Assembly: GCF_041449215.1 (NCBI RefSeq)
Contig: NZ_JBGNFV010000001.1
Span: 2,869,001-2,933,000 of the forward strand
Origin: Roseivirga sp. BDSF3-8
GTDB taxonomy: Bacteria > Bacteroidota > Bacteroidia > Cytophagales > Cyclobacteriaceae
DNA: 64,000 bases
Direction of reading: 5' to 3'
Part shown: in pieces, positions 36,275-45,760 of the stretch
How positions within the stretch are numbered: position 1 is the stretch's first letter
Layout of the letters: every line of letters starts with the position of its first letter
Position numbers and translations under genes: made by a program
The notes under the pieces: model-generated
Databases searched by the model: none
The model's input: the letters and a program-made list of their open reading frames with translations, nothing else
Told to the model about the DNA's origin: nothing

Positions 36275-37526
36275 TGCGCCGATTTAGCAGAAGCGCCAGC
36301 GCAAATACAGCCATGCTCTTATATAAGTGTGCAGCGGGCAGAGCTTCTATACCGAAGCTTGGTACCAGCCACCAGATACAACCCAGGTAAGCTGCTGCTG
36401 CAAATACCTCCAGGAATATAAACGTGCGGGTCCGCGTCTGAGCTATTAGCAAATACGTCAGCGGAAAAGAAAGCATGTAAAAATAATCCCCCAACAATTG
36501 AAAGTCTACCATAAACGCCGCATCCGCAAAGCCTGATGTAAACAGCAGACTGAGCCAGAACTCACGGTAGTAGTAAATGATAATCAGGAGCACCGGAGTA
36601 ATAATCGCCAGGCTTATCAGTATCTGCCGGACAAACTTCTTAAGCACTTCTACATGAAATACCATGCTGCTGATATACGGGTAGTACACCGAACTGATTA
36701 CCGCCGAAAAAAACACCAGATACGTATCAGATAATTTCACAACCGACTGCCATAGACCTGTAGTGCCTAAGCCAAACCGCTCAATACTGTATTCCCTCAC
36801 AAAAAAGTCCAGTAAGCGCCCAAACACCATTGCTACCAAAGCCATGAGCAGAAAGTCGCTCAGCTTTCTAAACTTTTTAGATGAAAAGGATGGCCTGCGG
36901 ATAGGTAGTAGCCCTTTCCATATCAGGTAAGAAAGCGTAAACACCACCCCCGAAGCCTGGCCCGCTGCAAAAGCCAGAAGCGCCGTCTCCTGATTAGCCA
37001 TCTGCACACCGATCGCCACAGCTATTACCGTTGCCAGCGATACCATCGAATTCAGAATTGCATAACCGCGTAGCCTTTGCTGGCTAAGTAATATTGCCTG
37101 CAAAAGGAGGTTAGAGAGAAGTAATACCAGAAATATCAGTAACCATAGTACAAACCGCCTGCTGCTGAAAGACACCGTAAACTCATCCAGAAAGAAACCG
37201 GAGAAGGAGTAAAAGGCAAGGCAGGAGATAAGCAACACCAGCACATTCATCCCTAGTGCGGTCCACAGTATTTTAGCCTGGTATTTTTCCGCAGGCATGC
37301 CAGGGCTTATTACATCACCACCCGCCAGGTAGCGTATCACACCCCGATTTATCCCGTCATTAGGCACTTGAGTCACCAGACTGATAAGGTTCTGAAAGTG
37401 AGCCAGCAGCGTAATGCCCGCCGGCCCCAGGTACAGAGCAAACATCTTATTGACGAGCAGGAAGCTTACCGCCCTCGAAAATACAGATACCACCGACCAT
37501 GCCGCACGTCTTAAAAAGCCCATCAT
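36264..37526 (-). CDS. Oligosaccharide flippase (Wzx/MATE-like)
   Basis: 420 residues and 12 or so hydrophobic segments. The ORF is open to 37613 but the first 29 residues are polar and lie inside the upstream gene. The ATG at 37526, with AAGGTGG upstream, begins right at the first membrane-proximal segment. The opening LLVNKMFALYLGPAGITLLAHFQN resembles O-antigen translocases. It would move undecaprenyl-linked sugars across the inner membrane. It follows the GNAT-like gene with 16 bases between them. Confidence 0.8.
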   Translation of the reverse strand: MMGFLRRAAWSVVSVFSRAVSFLLVNKMFALYLGPAGITLLAHFQNLISLVTQVPNDGINRGVIRYLAGGDVISPGMPAEKYQAKILWTALGMNVLVLLISCLAFYSFSGFFLDEFTVSFSSRRFVLWLLIFLVLLLSNLLLQAILLSQQRLRGYAILNSMVSLATVIAVAIGVQMANQETALLAFAAGQASGVVFTLSYLIWKGLLPIRRPSFSSKKFRKLSDFLLMALVAMVFGRLLDFFVREYSIERFGLGTTGLWQSVVKLSDTYLVFFSAVISSVYYPYISSMVFHVEVLKKFVRQILISLAIITPVLLIIIYYYREFWLSLLFTSGFADAAFMVDFQLLGDYFYMLSFPLTYLLIAQTRTRTFIFLEVFAAAAYLGCIWWLVPSFGIEALPAAHLYKSMAVFALALLLNRRIIF

Positions 37527-37542
37527 TGAGATTACTACCACC

Positions 37543-38499
37543 TTACGTGTGGAAAGTTTTGCGGACTGATGGAATACCCCCCATTCTTTTTTTAAATACG
37601 GCAAGTGGCTCATTTACCGTGTCGTCGGGCAACATGCTTGTACCCAGGTCAAGCACCCAATAGCCCTGCCCACACGCCCACCTGCTTAGTTCCTCTATCA
37701 GAAACACCGATGGGCTCAGCGTGCCTGCCTCAGGGTTATTTGCAGGCAGGAAGTAGTACAGGATGTCTTTGGAGACAGTAACAGCAATAAGTATCGACAG
37801 AACCCTCTCCTCTTTTTGCACAGTGAACAGATGGTAATGGTCTGGGAAATCATGAAATGCAGATGCCAGCTCCCGGTGAGTCATAGACATACTGTGCCTC
37901 TTTTTTGCCCTCCAGTCCGCAATCAGAGTTAAGGCCTCTTCTAAAAATTCCCGGTTCCTTTTTTCAAATTGCAGACCTGCCTGTGTAGCCCGGCGTAACC
38001 TCCGTCGCTGCATGCTGTGCATATCTTCACGGCAGCGCTTATCTAATGCCAGATGATGGTTCAGGCTATCCGTTTCTTCTTCAAACCCAGCCGCCAGGCA
38101 GGCACCGCGAAAGCGTTCATAGCCTGGCAGATAATACCCTTCGGGCATCAGGTGTATCAACGTTCCTACCCCATCGGATAGCTCCGCGAGGCATGCCTGC
38201 AGGAACGCCACCAACACCCCCTCAACAGGCAGAGGCTCCTCCCAGGAAGGTCCGCTGAAAGGAGCCCCCGGCAGGCTTATCCATTTGCCGTGCGCCATAG
38301 CAAAGCTAAGGCGTAGACGGATCATGCCCGATTCATCCGTCAGGTCAAAAATACGCACCTCATCATAGCCCTTATGACTTATAAAGGCCATGCTCTGAAA
38401 TAATACCCCTCCCGGAGACTCAGGGGCATTCTCAGCATCCTCATACAGCCTTAAGGTGAATGTTTCGAAGCCAGATAGTGGTCGGATTAGCCCTGCCAT
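37543..38499 (-). CDS. FemAB/GNAT-like protein
   Basis: 318 residues from the ATG at 38499. A FemAB-type double-GNAT layout: a first half ending in LIHLMPEGYYLPGYERFRGACLA with a basic helix (MHSMQRRRLRRATQAGL), then LFTVQKEERVLSILIAVTV and WVLDLGTSMLPDDTVNEPLA. Similar proteins occur in polysaccharide loci and may aminoacylate or acetylate sugars. It is the first gene of a two-gene minus-strand operon with the flippase. It has about the same length and motif order as the gene at 35294, so the two may act on one glycan. Confidence 0.6.
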   Translation of the reverse strand: MAGLIRPLSGFETFTLRLYEDAENAPESPGGVLFQSMAFISHKGYDEVRIFDLTDESGMIRLRLSFAMAHGKWISLPGAPFSGPSWEEPLPVEGVLVAFLQACLAELSDGVGTLIHLMPEGYYLPGYERFRGACLAAGFEEETDSLNHHLALDKRCREDMHSMQRRRLRRATQAGLQFEKRNREFLEEALTLIADWRAKKRHSMSMTHRELASAFHDFPDHYHLFTVQKEERVLSILIAVTVSKDILYYFLPANNPEAGTLSPSVFLIEELSRWACGQGYWVLDLGTSMLPDDTVNEPLAVFKKRMGGIPSVRKTFHT

Positions 38500-38553
38500 A
38501 CACAATTATAACAAAGGTGACGTTCACACCCGGTGAAATTATTTTATAAATCT

Positions 38554-38561
38554 TAGTTTTG
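38554..38561 (+). promoter_or_regulatory. -7 box before the DMT transporter gene
   Basis: TAGTTTTG fits TAnnTTTG and lies 21 bases before the ATG at 38583. No good TTG is seen at the usual distance upstream. Confidence 0.35.
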
Positions 38562-38582
38562 CAGGCTGAAATTTTCTGCTGC

Positions 38583-39476
38583 ATGATTTATCTATTGCTT
38601 ACCATACTGGTCAATGTATTTATTTTCCTGAACTTCAGAGCCTATAGCCGATTCGGAGTAGATACACTCCAGGCCATAGTCGTTAACTACATTGCCTGTG
38701 TCATTACCGGTCTATTATTTCTTTCAGGTCAGGATCCTTTACAAACCTTCCTCAACGGAGGCACCTGGACCTGGATTGGAGGCATACTAGGGCTCGTCTT
38801 TATAGGCACCTTTTATCTCATGGCCCGGACCACCCAGAAGGTAGGCGTCTCAGTTGCCTCCGTAGCCAGCAAAATGTCCCTTACCATACCGGTAGTCTTC
38901 AGTCTTTTCTTTATGCAAATAGAAAAGAAAGAAATGGATGTCCTCAACTACACAGGCATCATACTGGCACTGGCCGCCATTTTTCTGACCAGTATCAAAA
39001 GAGAGAGAGGCGCCCCCCGTGAGGCCTTCAATTACCGCAATATGATCATGCCCGTGTCCGTCTTTTTACTTAGCGGCCTTATTGATACAACCATTAATTA
39101 CACAAACCTTCACTTCCTGGATGGTCCCGGCGAGGCCGTCTTTCCCATTGTTATCTTCGTAGTAGCAGGCGTCGTAGGCATGGTTGGCGTATTTTTTACC
39201 AGACGGCCCATCCAACTCAGGAGCATAGTGGGAGGCATCACCCTTGGAGTGCCTAATTACTTCTCCATATACTTCCTCATTAAGGCCCTTTCCGCATTTG
39301 ATAATAACGGCGCCATCCTCTACCCTATGCTTAACATCGGCATTATCATTATCTCATCCTTACTGGCTGTTGTCCTGTTCGACGAACGCCTCAAGCCACT
39401 CAATAAGCTCGGTATAGCCCTTGCCGTACTCGCAATAATCCTCCTCAGCCACCAGGAAATTTTGGCTGCCTTATGA
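38583..39476 (+). CDS. DMT-superfamily (EamA-like) transporter
   Basis: 297 residues from the ATG at 38583; the upstream TTG at 38559 lies in the promoter box. Ten predicted membrane helices in two EamA-like halves, with the middle basic loop TSIKRERGAPREAFNYRN. The ending SSLLAVVLFDERLKPLNKLG is typical of DMT permeases. It would carry small metabolites across the inner membrane; substrate unknown. It probably shares its transcript with the YigZ gene 34 bases downstream. Confidence 0.85.
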   Translation: MIYLLLTILVNVFIFLNFRAYSRFGVDTLQAIVVNYIACVITGLLFLSGQDPLQTFLNGGTWTWIGGILGLVFIGTFYLMARTTQKVGVSVASVASKMSLTIPVVFSLFFMQIEKKEMDVLNYTGIILALAAIFLTSIKRERGAPREAFNYRNMIMPVSVFLLSGLIDTTINYTNLHFLDGPGEAVFPIVIFVVAGVVGMVGVFFTRRPIQLRSIVGGITLGVPNYFSIYFLIKALSAFDNNGAILYPMLNIGIIIISSLLAVVLFDERLKPLNKLGIALAVLAIILLSHQEILAAL

Positions 39477-39510
39477 TTTTTTAGCTATTTAGCCCGAAAC
39501 ATCAGGTATT

Positions 39511-40137
39511 TTGGAACTGGAACAGGACACATATCTAAGTATTGAAGGGCAGTCCGAAGGGTTTTACAAGGAAAAAGGCAGTAAGTTTTTAGCCTACGCC
39601 TTTCCTGTAACCTCTGAAGAAGAGATAAAAGAAGCCCAGGAAGTCCTGCGAAAAAAGCATTACGATGCCCGCCATCATTGCTACGCCTGGGCACTTGGCC
39701 GCGATGGCACCCACTACCGCGCCAATGATGACGGAGAACCTAACCATTCCGCCGGTGACCCCATACTCGGGCAGATCAGGAGCTTTAACCTCTCCGATGT
39801 GCTCGTAATAGTAGTAAGATACTTCGGGGGTACTAAGCTCGGCGTAGGAGGGCTGATCTCCGCCTATAAGACAGCCGCCGCCGAAGCACTCTCCGCCGCC
39901 AGGGTAGTCCCCGTAACCGTCATGCATACATACCAAGTATCCTTTACCTACCCGGATATGAACGAGGTGATGCGGGCAGTGAAAGATTTCGATGCAGAAG
40001 TAGTGAGCCAGGATTTCGGTATGGAATGCCGCATGGTGCTGCGCGTAAGAGAGACCCGGTCAGAGGCTTTCGCTGATCAGTTTACCCTTTCAGATACAAT
40101 AAAAACCAAGCGAAAAGACCCTGTGGAGGAGATTTAA
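39511..40137 (+). CDS. YigZ/IMPACT family protein
   Basis: 208 residues starting at TTG 39511. The frame has a stop at 39490 and no ATG before the conserved part, so a TTG or ATT start is required. The N-terminal UPF0029 domain contains DARHHCYAW, the DDGEPNHSAGDPIL loop and RYFGGTKLGVGGLISAY, the family signature. The C-terminal EF-G-like domain follows. Members are thought to act with translation factors or ribosomes, but the bacterial role is not established. Confidence 0.88.
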   Translation: MELEQDTYLSIEGQSEGFYKEKGSKFLAYAFPVTSEEEIKEAQEVLRKKHYDARHHCYAWALGRDGTHYRANDDGEPNHSAGDPILGQIRSFNLSDVLVIVVRYFGGTKLGVGGLISAYKTAAAEALSAARVVPVTVMHTYQVSFTYPDMNEVMRAVKDFDAEVVSQDFGMECRMVLRVRETRSEAFADQFTLSDTIKTKRKDPVEEI

Positions 40138-40249
40138 TGCGCGAAGCCTTGCATCATGCATATTTTAGATTTTTATTTATAACTTTACCCAGTTCAAAAA
40201 TATCCAGAGAAAGGCTATTAAATGCCTCTAACATTGTATTGTCGCTAGC

Positions 40250-41374
40250 ATGAAATTTATAGTTTCTTCGTCCGCCTTATTAAAGCAGATCTCCAGTATC
40301 AATGGGGTAATCACCACTAATCCGGTAGTTCCCATACTTGAGAATTTCCTTTTTGAGATAGAGGATGGTAAGTTGAAAATCACTGCTTCCGATTTGCAGA
40401 CTTCCATGATCACCGAGCTGGAAGTGGAGGCCAAAGAAAGTGGCAGTATTGCCGTTCCCGCCCGTATCCTGATAGATACCCTTAAGAACCTGCCTGAGCA
40501 GCCGGTTACCTTTAGCATTGACGAAGAGACATATAGCATAGAGATCAGCTCAGACAACGGACGGTACAAACTGGCAGGGGAGAATGCAACAGACTTCCCC
40601 AAGGTGCCTACCATCTCTGACGGTTACACAGTAGACCTCAATTCCGAGGTACTCAGCAGCGCAATCAATAATACCATTTTTGCGACAAGTAATGATGAGC
40701 TGCGCCCCGCCATGACCGGTGTGTACATTAACCTGAGCGATACAAATACCACATTTGTCGCCACAGATGGTCACCGCCTTATTCGTTACCGCCGCGTAGA
40801 TGTTGCCAGTGAGGGAGAGAATAGCATCATCATTCCCCGCAAGGCGCTGAACCTGCTGAAAAGCACACTGCCAAGCGAAAACGCCCATGTAGCTATGGAG
40901 TTCAATGCCAGCAACGCCTTCTTCCGTTTCAATAATATACAGATGATCTGCCGTCTTATAGATGAGCGTTTCCCTGATTATGAGAACGTCATTCCCGCAG
41001 ACAATGAGAACAATATGACCATTGATCGCCTGGAGCTTTTGAGCTCCCTGCGTCGTATTGCCATCTACGCCAATAAAACCACTCACCAGGTAAGATTAAA
41101 AATCACCGGCAGTGAATTACAAATCTCTGCTGAAGACCTCGACTTCTCTAACGAAGCCAACGAGCGCCTCAGCTGTCAGCACGAAGGCGAAGATATTGAG
41201 ATCGGCTTCAACGCCCGCTTCCTTATAGAGATGCTGAATAACCTGGACGGAGGCAGAGTCACCATGAAGCTGTCTGCCCCTAATCGCGCCGGACTTATAG
41301 TGCCTGGTGAAGCCACCGATAACGAAGATATCCTTATGCTGGTAATGCCTGTTATGCTTAACAATTATGTATAA
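40250..41374 (+). CDS. dnaN: DNA polymerase III beta subunit (sliding clamp)
   Basis: 374 residues in three repeats of the clamp fold. Typical lines: MKFIVSSSALLKQISSINGV at the start, ATDGHRLIRYR in the middle and LMLVMPVMLNNYV at the end. It forms the dimeric ring that tethers DNA polymerase. Full length. It is not next to dnaA or recF, which is common in Bacteroidota. A strong terminator follows at once, so it is probably its own transcript. Confidence 0.96.
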   Translation: MKFIVSSSALLKQISSINGVITTNPVVPILENFLFEIEDGKLKITASDLQTSMITELEVEAKESGSIAVPARILIDTLKNLPEQPVTFSIDEETYSIEISSDNGRYKLAGENATDFPKVPTISDGYTVDLNSEVLSSAINNTIFATSNDELRPAMTGVYINLSDTNTTFVATDGHRLIRYRRVDVASEGENSIIIPRKALNLLKSTLPSENAHVAMEFNASNAFFRFNNIQMICRLIDERFPDYENVIPADNENNMTIDRLELLSSLRRIAIYANKTTHQVRLKITGSELQISAEDLDFSNEANERLSCQHEGEDIEIGFNARFLIEMLNNLDGGRVTMKLSAPNRAGLIVPGEATDNEDILMLVMPVMLNNYV

Positions 41375-41400
41375 GCCTTAAGGCCAGACTTAATAAAAAA

Positions 41401-41437
41401 AGCCCGGTTTGCTAAACTGCAAACCGGGCTTTTTTTA
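41401..41437. terminator. Bidirectional intrinsic terminator
   Basis: AGCCCGGTTTGC pairs perfectly with GCAAACCGGGCT around TAAACT, with flanking A and T runs; between dnaN and the convergent lipoprotein gene. Confidence 0.93.
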
Positions 41438-41450
41438 TTCTTTTCAGTCA

Positions 41451-41894
41451 TTACATCTCCTCATCAGGGGCCTCCATGGCAGAGCCATTGATCATGCCAT
41501 CAGTTTCTTCCAGCGTTTTACGAACCCTGTCCGCAATTTTCTCCCACTCCTCACCTTTTATATTTTGCATCACGCCATACTGCTCACGGATACTCACACG
41601 AGTACGTTCTAGTTTGCTGATTGCCTCATTATAAGGTTCATATGCTGAGCTGTCTTCAGTTTCTAATTTGATGTCCGCTACCCTGTCTTCAAGTATTTGC
41701 TGTCTTGCTATCAGGCTATCAAGGTAAGTGTCCAGTTTGTCCAGAGTGATTTCACGCGCAGCTTCAAAGTTTTCCTCCTCTATGTGCTCCACGTCATCGT
41801 CGTCATCCCCGTCCGTTTTATTATCACAGGCCATAATACCTAAGCCCAGGAATAGTACGATTAAGCCTCTTCTGATGAAATGTGGTATGTGCAT
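41451..41894 (-). CDS. Lipoprotein with coiled coil
   Basis: 147 residues. The lipobox GIMAC gives acylated Cys23, followed by an Asp-rich linker (GDDDDDVEH) and a long helical region (about 45-125) ending in an acidic tail. EEWEKIADRVRKTLEE resembles EEWDEISADVQNAINN in the next gene upstream, so the two appear related. Function unknown; it is membrane-attached in the periplasm or outside. The two genes share orientation, but a terminator lies between them. Confidence 0.7.
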   Translation of the reverse strand: MHIPHFIRRGLIVLFLGLGIMACDNKTDGDDDDDVEHIEEENFEAAREITLDKLDTYLDSLIARQQILEDRVADIKLETEDSSAYEPYNEAISKLERTRVSIREQYGVMQNIKGEEWEKIADRVRKTLEETDGMINGSAMEAPDEEM

Positions 41895-41946
41895 GGTTTC
41901 GTCTTTGGTTACTGATATATAAAGCCGGCAAGCCGGCTAATTGTTA

Positions 41947-41983
41947 AAAGAAAAAAGCGGCAGAGTGATCTGCCGCTTTTCAG
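41947..41983 (-). terminator. Intrinsic terminator of the 42012 lipoprotein gene
   Basis: AAAAGCGGCAGA pairs perfectly with TCTGCCGCTTTT around GTGA; followed on the minus strand by a T-rich tract. Confidence 0.88.
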
Positions 41984-42011
41984 TTATTTATTGCTTGACC
42001 TAAGGGTCGGA

Positions 42012-42479
42012 TTACATATCCTCGCCGTCGTTCATTTCTGCTGTTTCTTCTTCAAGCTCACGGGTAGCGTTGTTTATCGCATTCTGTACGTCAGCAGAAA
42101 TCTCGTCCCACTCCTCTTCGGTAGCATTTTCAAGACGCTGCATATTAGCTTGCAGTTCCTGACGCTCCTCCTCGAGGTTCGTTTTCATTTCATTCCACTC
42201 TTCACGCATTTCGGCGCTTGCTTCTTCGCCTTCCTGCTCCATTTTTTGCTCGATGTTCTCAAGTCTCATGTCAATCTCATTCAGACTGGCATTCAACTCG
42301 TTTTTCATTTCATCGCGCTCTTGCTTAAAGGCCTGCTCGATGTTTTCACCTGCTTGTTCCAGGTTTTCTTCGGCCCGCTCTGTTTGCTGACCATCGCACG
42401 CTGTGAATAGTAAACCACCACAAATAGCCATGGCAGCCACACCTTTTATCGAAGTCTTAAAAAAATTGGTCGTTTTCAT
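42012..42479 (-). CDS. Lipoprotein, fully helical and acidic
   Basis: 155 residues. Signal with lipobox LLFTAC (Cys28), then a nearly uninterrupted acidic coiled coil (heptad-like RAEENLEQAGENIEQAFKQE, then EEERQELQANMQRLEN). It shares the EEW[DE]-[EK]I-A-V motif with the lipoprotein at 41451. It lies 27 bases after the MscS gene on the same strand, so the two are probably co-transcribed and may respond together to envelope or osmotic stress; that link is inference. Confidence 0.7.
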   Translation of the reverse strand: MKTTNFFKTSIKGVAAMAICGGLLFTACDGQQTERAEENLEQAGENIEQAFKQERDEMKNELNASLNEIDMRLENIEQKMEQEGEEASAEMREEWNEMKTNLEEERQELQANMQRLENATEEEWDEISADVQNAINNATRELEEETAEMNDGEDM

Positions 42480-42506
42480 TTGTTTCTAATTTGGTGCAAA
42501 AAATTT

Positions 42507-43520
42507 TCAGCTTTCTGTGTCTGAAATCTTTGATTCCCCTGTTCCGTTCGTGGCATTCTTTAAATTTATCGCCATGTCCGAAAGCTTTTCACCACCCTTG
42601 ATATTAAAGTCAAGAGTACGGATAGGCCATGGAATCGTAATATTATTGTCGTCAAATGCTTTCTTAATTAACTTGACTACTTCACTTCTTGCCTTCAGAA
42701 AATCAGGCTGTCGTCTGTAGTCAATCCAAACCAGCAGATCAAAGTTTATACTGCTGGAACCGAATTCCTTAAAACTAACCTGAACATCGCTATCTTGTTC
42801 GATAAGTTCCGAATTTCTTATAGCATTTAATGCTACATCCTCCACCTTGCTCAGGTCATCACCATAGCTAACCCCTATGGGTAAATCTATCCGTCTACGC
42901 CCCGTTCGGGAGTAGTTTATAATAGTATTCTGAAACACGATCTTATTTGGAACCAGTACACGCTGGCCCTGAAACGTATCCATTTGCGTAGTCCTTAAAG
43001 ATACATTCTTCACGATACCCATATGCCCGTCTAACAGTACGACGTCGCCTTCACCAAAAGGTTGCTTAAAACTTAGAATAATACCGGAAATAAAATTTGC
43101 CGCAATATCCTGAAACGCAAAACCCAGGGCCAGGCCTATGATACCTGCGCCGGCAAGTAAGCTGGTGACAGTTTTTTGCAGGTCCAGCACCCCCAGCGCC
43201 ACAAATACCCCAACCAACAGAACACCAATATAGCCGATAGTGGAGAACAGATTGGTGATTACATGATTGTGGGTGAGTTTTATCAGAAGGCTATGAAGGC
43301 CCTTTTTGACAAGCCGCGCAATCACCCAAAAGACTACCAGGATTAAGGCAGCCAGAATGAAGTTCGGTAGCATAGAAACAAGCCCCTCTGCCCATCCCTC
43401 CAGTTTTTCCAGAATCAGATCATATCCTCTACTTAGGTTAAAGGTAAACTGCTCTGCTTCACCTTGGCCGTTTTGTCTTATTACAGGAATCAACCCTGCC
43501 GTAAGCACCTCGTCTATCAT
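42507..43520 (-). CDS. Small-conductance mechanosensitive channel (MscS family)
   Basis: 337 residues. A long N-terminal amphipathic stretch leads to membrane helices. The pore helix region GAGIIGLALGFAFQDIAANF and the following FISGIILSFKQPFGEGD beta domain are MscS signatures. The C-terminal alpha/beta domain is complete. It opens under membrane tension to release solutes during osmotic downshock. The lipoprotein at 42012 follows closely. Confidence 0.93.
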   Translation of the reverse strand: MIDEVLTAGLIPVIRQNGQGEAEQFTFNLSRGYDLILEKLEGWAEGLVSMLPNFILAALILVVFWVIARLVKKGLHSLLIKLTHNHVITNLFSTIGYIGVLLVGVFVALGVLDLQKTVTSLLAGAGIIGLALGFAFQDIAANFISGIILSFKQPFGEGDVVLLDGHMGIVKNVSLRTTQMDTFQGQRVLVPNKIVFQNTIINYSRTGRRRIDLPIGVSYGDDLSKVEDVALNAIRNSELIEQDSDVQVSFKEFGSSSINFDLLVWIDYRRQPDFLKARSEVVKLIKKAFDDNNITIPWPIRTLDFNIKGGEKLSDMAINLKNATNGTGESKISDTES

Positions 43521-43623
43521 AGAATATCGTCAATTTTAGAATTGTTTAATAACCCCGGGGGTAAAGAAAGGTTTGATATATTTTTACTGATTAATCTATT
43601 GATAATCAAAAATATAGTCTCTA

Positions 43624-43642
43624 TTGACCTTTAAAAGGTCAA
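43624..43642. promoter_or_regulatory. Candidate operator, 19-bp palindrome
   Basis: TTGACCTTT and AAAGGTCAA with one central base: perfect 9-bp arms. It lies in the 182-base gap between the divergent mscS-type gene and comEC, 60 bases before the comEC ATG. Confidence 0.4.
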
Positions 43643-43702
43643 ATTCTGCTTTGCCAGGAAGCGTGTCAGGTAGTATTTTCAGGCTCTCAACTGGCTACAT
43701 AA

Positions 43703-45757
43703 ATGAATGCATGGTCCCGATTCCCTTTTCTGAGGATAAGCCTGTTTTTTGCCCTCGGCATTCTCCTGGCTGAGTACTATTCCGTGTTCAGGTTCGATAC
43801 AGCCATCTGGATGGCTGGAATATTTGCCGCCTTATCCATTTTCTTTTTTGCTATTGACCGGCTGCGAGTCGTGGCTTCCGCTTTACTTCTTTTTAGCCTG
43901 ATAGCCTTCGGGTACGTCCGTTATCAGTCCTCAGATATACGAAGGGAGCACCTAGCGGCAGAGCACATCAGATCTTCAGATCATTACCTGTTAGTCACAG
44001 CCGAAAGAGAGGTAGTAAAGGGAAGGTATTTTCGCAGTGAGGCCCATATAGTCAGCGCAGGAAGCAAGGGAGGCTGGAAAAGCCTCAGTGAGAAAGTATT
44101 GCTCTACAGGGCCATAGCAGAAGACTCAACAATACATGAGGCGGGCACCACAGTAATTGTACACGGGGCACCAGGAACCATACCTCCGGCCGTTCACCCC
44201 GCATACTTTGATTATGCTGATTATCTGCGCCACCAACAGATAAGGTATCGTTTCTTTGTCAGGCAGGAAAACTACCTTATTACCCATTCTACAGATTTTT
44301 CAGTCCAGATACAGATGGCACAACTCAGGGCCAGGATGGTAAACCGCCTTGTTAGCCGCATTGAATCCGCGGAAGTTCGCGGTGTGCTTGCCGCCCTTGT
44401 GCTTGGGCATCGAAATGAACTGGACCGCCACACCCGTGATGCCTATGCCGCCGCCGGAGCCATGCACGTGCTTGCAGTTTCAGGCCTGCACGTAGGTATT
44501 TTATATGGCGTGCTATTAGCCGGCATGTCCTTTTTACTCAGGTTCCCCTATGGCCGGTACATTCGCCTGGCACTTATACTCCTGTTTCTCGTGTCCTACG
44601 CCCTCCTTACCGGGTTAAGCCCCTCAGTTACCCGCGCCGTCATTATGTTCGCGCTACTCGCGGTGGGCCAAACACTCCACCGCAGAGCCTACGTCTATAA
44701 TAGCCTGGCGGTAGCTGCATTTATCAGCCTTATGATTGATCCCCACTGGCTGTTTGCTCCCGGCTTTCAACTCAGCTACCTCGCTGTCACCGGCATAGTT
44801 TACCTCCATCCCCGCATATACCGCCTATGGGAACCTAGTACACGTATTATTGATAAAATATGGTCTCTTTGCGCTGTCACCCTGGCTGCCCAGGTGGCCA
44901 CCCTGCCCCTCACATGGTACTACTTTGGTCAGTTTCCCATTTATTTTCTTTTCAGCAATCTCCTGCTCATACCCCTAGCCACCCTTAGTCTCATTTCCGG
45001 ATTACTATCCCTGATACTCTCGGATATACCCCTTGCCAGCCAATTGCTTAAGCCCCTTTCTGAAGGTCTGATAAAATCCCTGAATGATCTCACTGCTCTA
45101 TTTCAAAGCCTTCCGGCTGCCCAGCTGTCCCTGCCTTATCTCAGCGTAGGAGACGTTGTCCTCATGTTCCTGGTGTTTTTCACGCTTACAGCCCTCTTAC
45201 GTACCAGACACTTTCGATATATATGGCAGAGTTCGCTACTTATAAGTGCCTTCATTCTTTCCATCACATTCAGGTATTATCAGCATGCCGGCAGAGAGGT
45301 CCTCGTGTGGTACCCTGCTAAAGAGGGAGTGTTTGTAGAAGCCGTCAAAGGGTACGGTAGCCAAAAAGTTACAGGTACCGCAGATTCCGATTTGCTTGCC
45401 TTTCAGGTTGAGCCAATGCACCGTTATTTCACTACATCTGCTTCAGATACTTCCCTGGCTAAGGGTACATTCGCAACAGCATGGAAGTGGCAGGGACAAA
45501 AATACCTGCTGTTGCGCGGCGATTACAGAAAGTTCAACCCCGTGCAGGCCTTGCCCCTTGATGTACTCGCCATTGATAAATTATACAAAGGCCGTGATTC
45601 CGATGGGTGGGCAGAGCTAAACAGCCGGTTCAGGTTCCGGGAAATTATTCTGACTAACTATGTGAACGAAAAGGATAAAAAACGTCTGAGTGATCTGGCC
45701 GATAGCCTGGGGGTTAAAGTGACCTTTTTAAAAGATTCCGGACTACTCATCCAATAA
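43703..45757 (+). CDS. comEC: ComEC/Rec2-family DNA uptake channel
   Basis: 684 residues. N-terminal membrane segments and an OB-like DUF4131 region are followed by the Competence domain with AAGAMHVLAVSGLHVGILYG and the multi-helix core (LLTGLSPSVTRAVIMFALLA). The C-terminal part (about 530-684) is short and lacks the HxHxDH metallo-beta-lactamase motif of Gram-positive ComEC, as in other Bacteroidota. It would carry single-stranded DNA across the inner membrane during transformation. The stop lies 3 bases before the convergent recR stop. Confidence 0.9.
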   Translation: MNAWSRFPFLRISLFFALGILLAEYYSVFRFDTAIWMAGIFAALSIFFFAIDRLRVVASALLLFSLIAFGYVRYQSSDIRREHLAAEHIRSSDHYLLVTAEREVVKGRYFRSEAHIVSAGSKGGWKSLSEKVLLYRAIAEDSTIHEAGTTVIVHGAPGTIPPAVHPAYFDYADYLRHQQIRYRFFVRQENYLITHSTDFSVQIQMAQLRARMVNRLVSRIESAEVRGVLAALVLGHRNELDRHTRDAYAAAGAMHVLAVSGLHVGILYGVLLAGMSFLLRFPYGRYIRLALILLFLVSYALLTGLSPSVTRAVIMFALLAVGQTLHRRAYVYNSLAVAAFISLMIDPHWLFAPGFQLSYLAVTGIVYLHPRIYRLWEPSTRIIDKIWSLCAVTLAAQVATLPLTWYYFGQFPIYFLFSNLLLIPLATLSLISGLLSLILSDIPLASQLLKPLSEGLIKSLNDLTALFQSLPAAQLSLPYLSVGDVVLMFLVFFTLTALLRTRHFRYIWQSSLLISAFILSITFRYYQHAGREVLVWYPAKEGVFVEAVKGYGSQKVTGTADSDLLAFQVEPMHRYFTTSASDTSLAKGTFATAWKWQGQKYLLLRGDYRKFNPVQALPLDVLAIDKLYKGRDSDGWAELNSRFRFREIILTNYVNEKDKKRLSDLADSLGVKVTFLKDSGLLIQ

Positions 45758-45760
45758 TGA

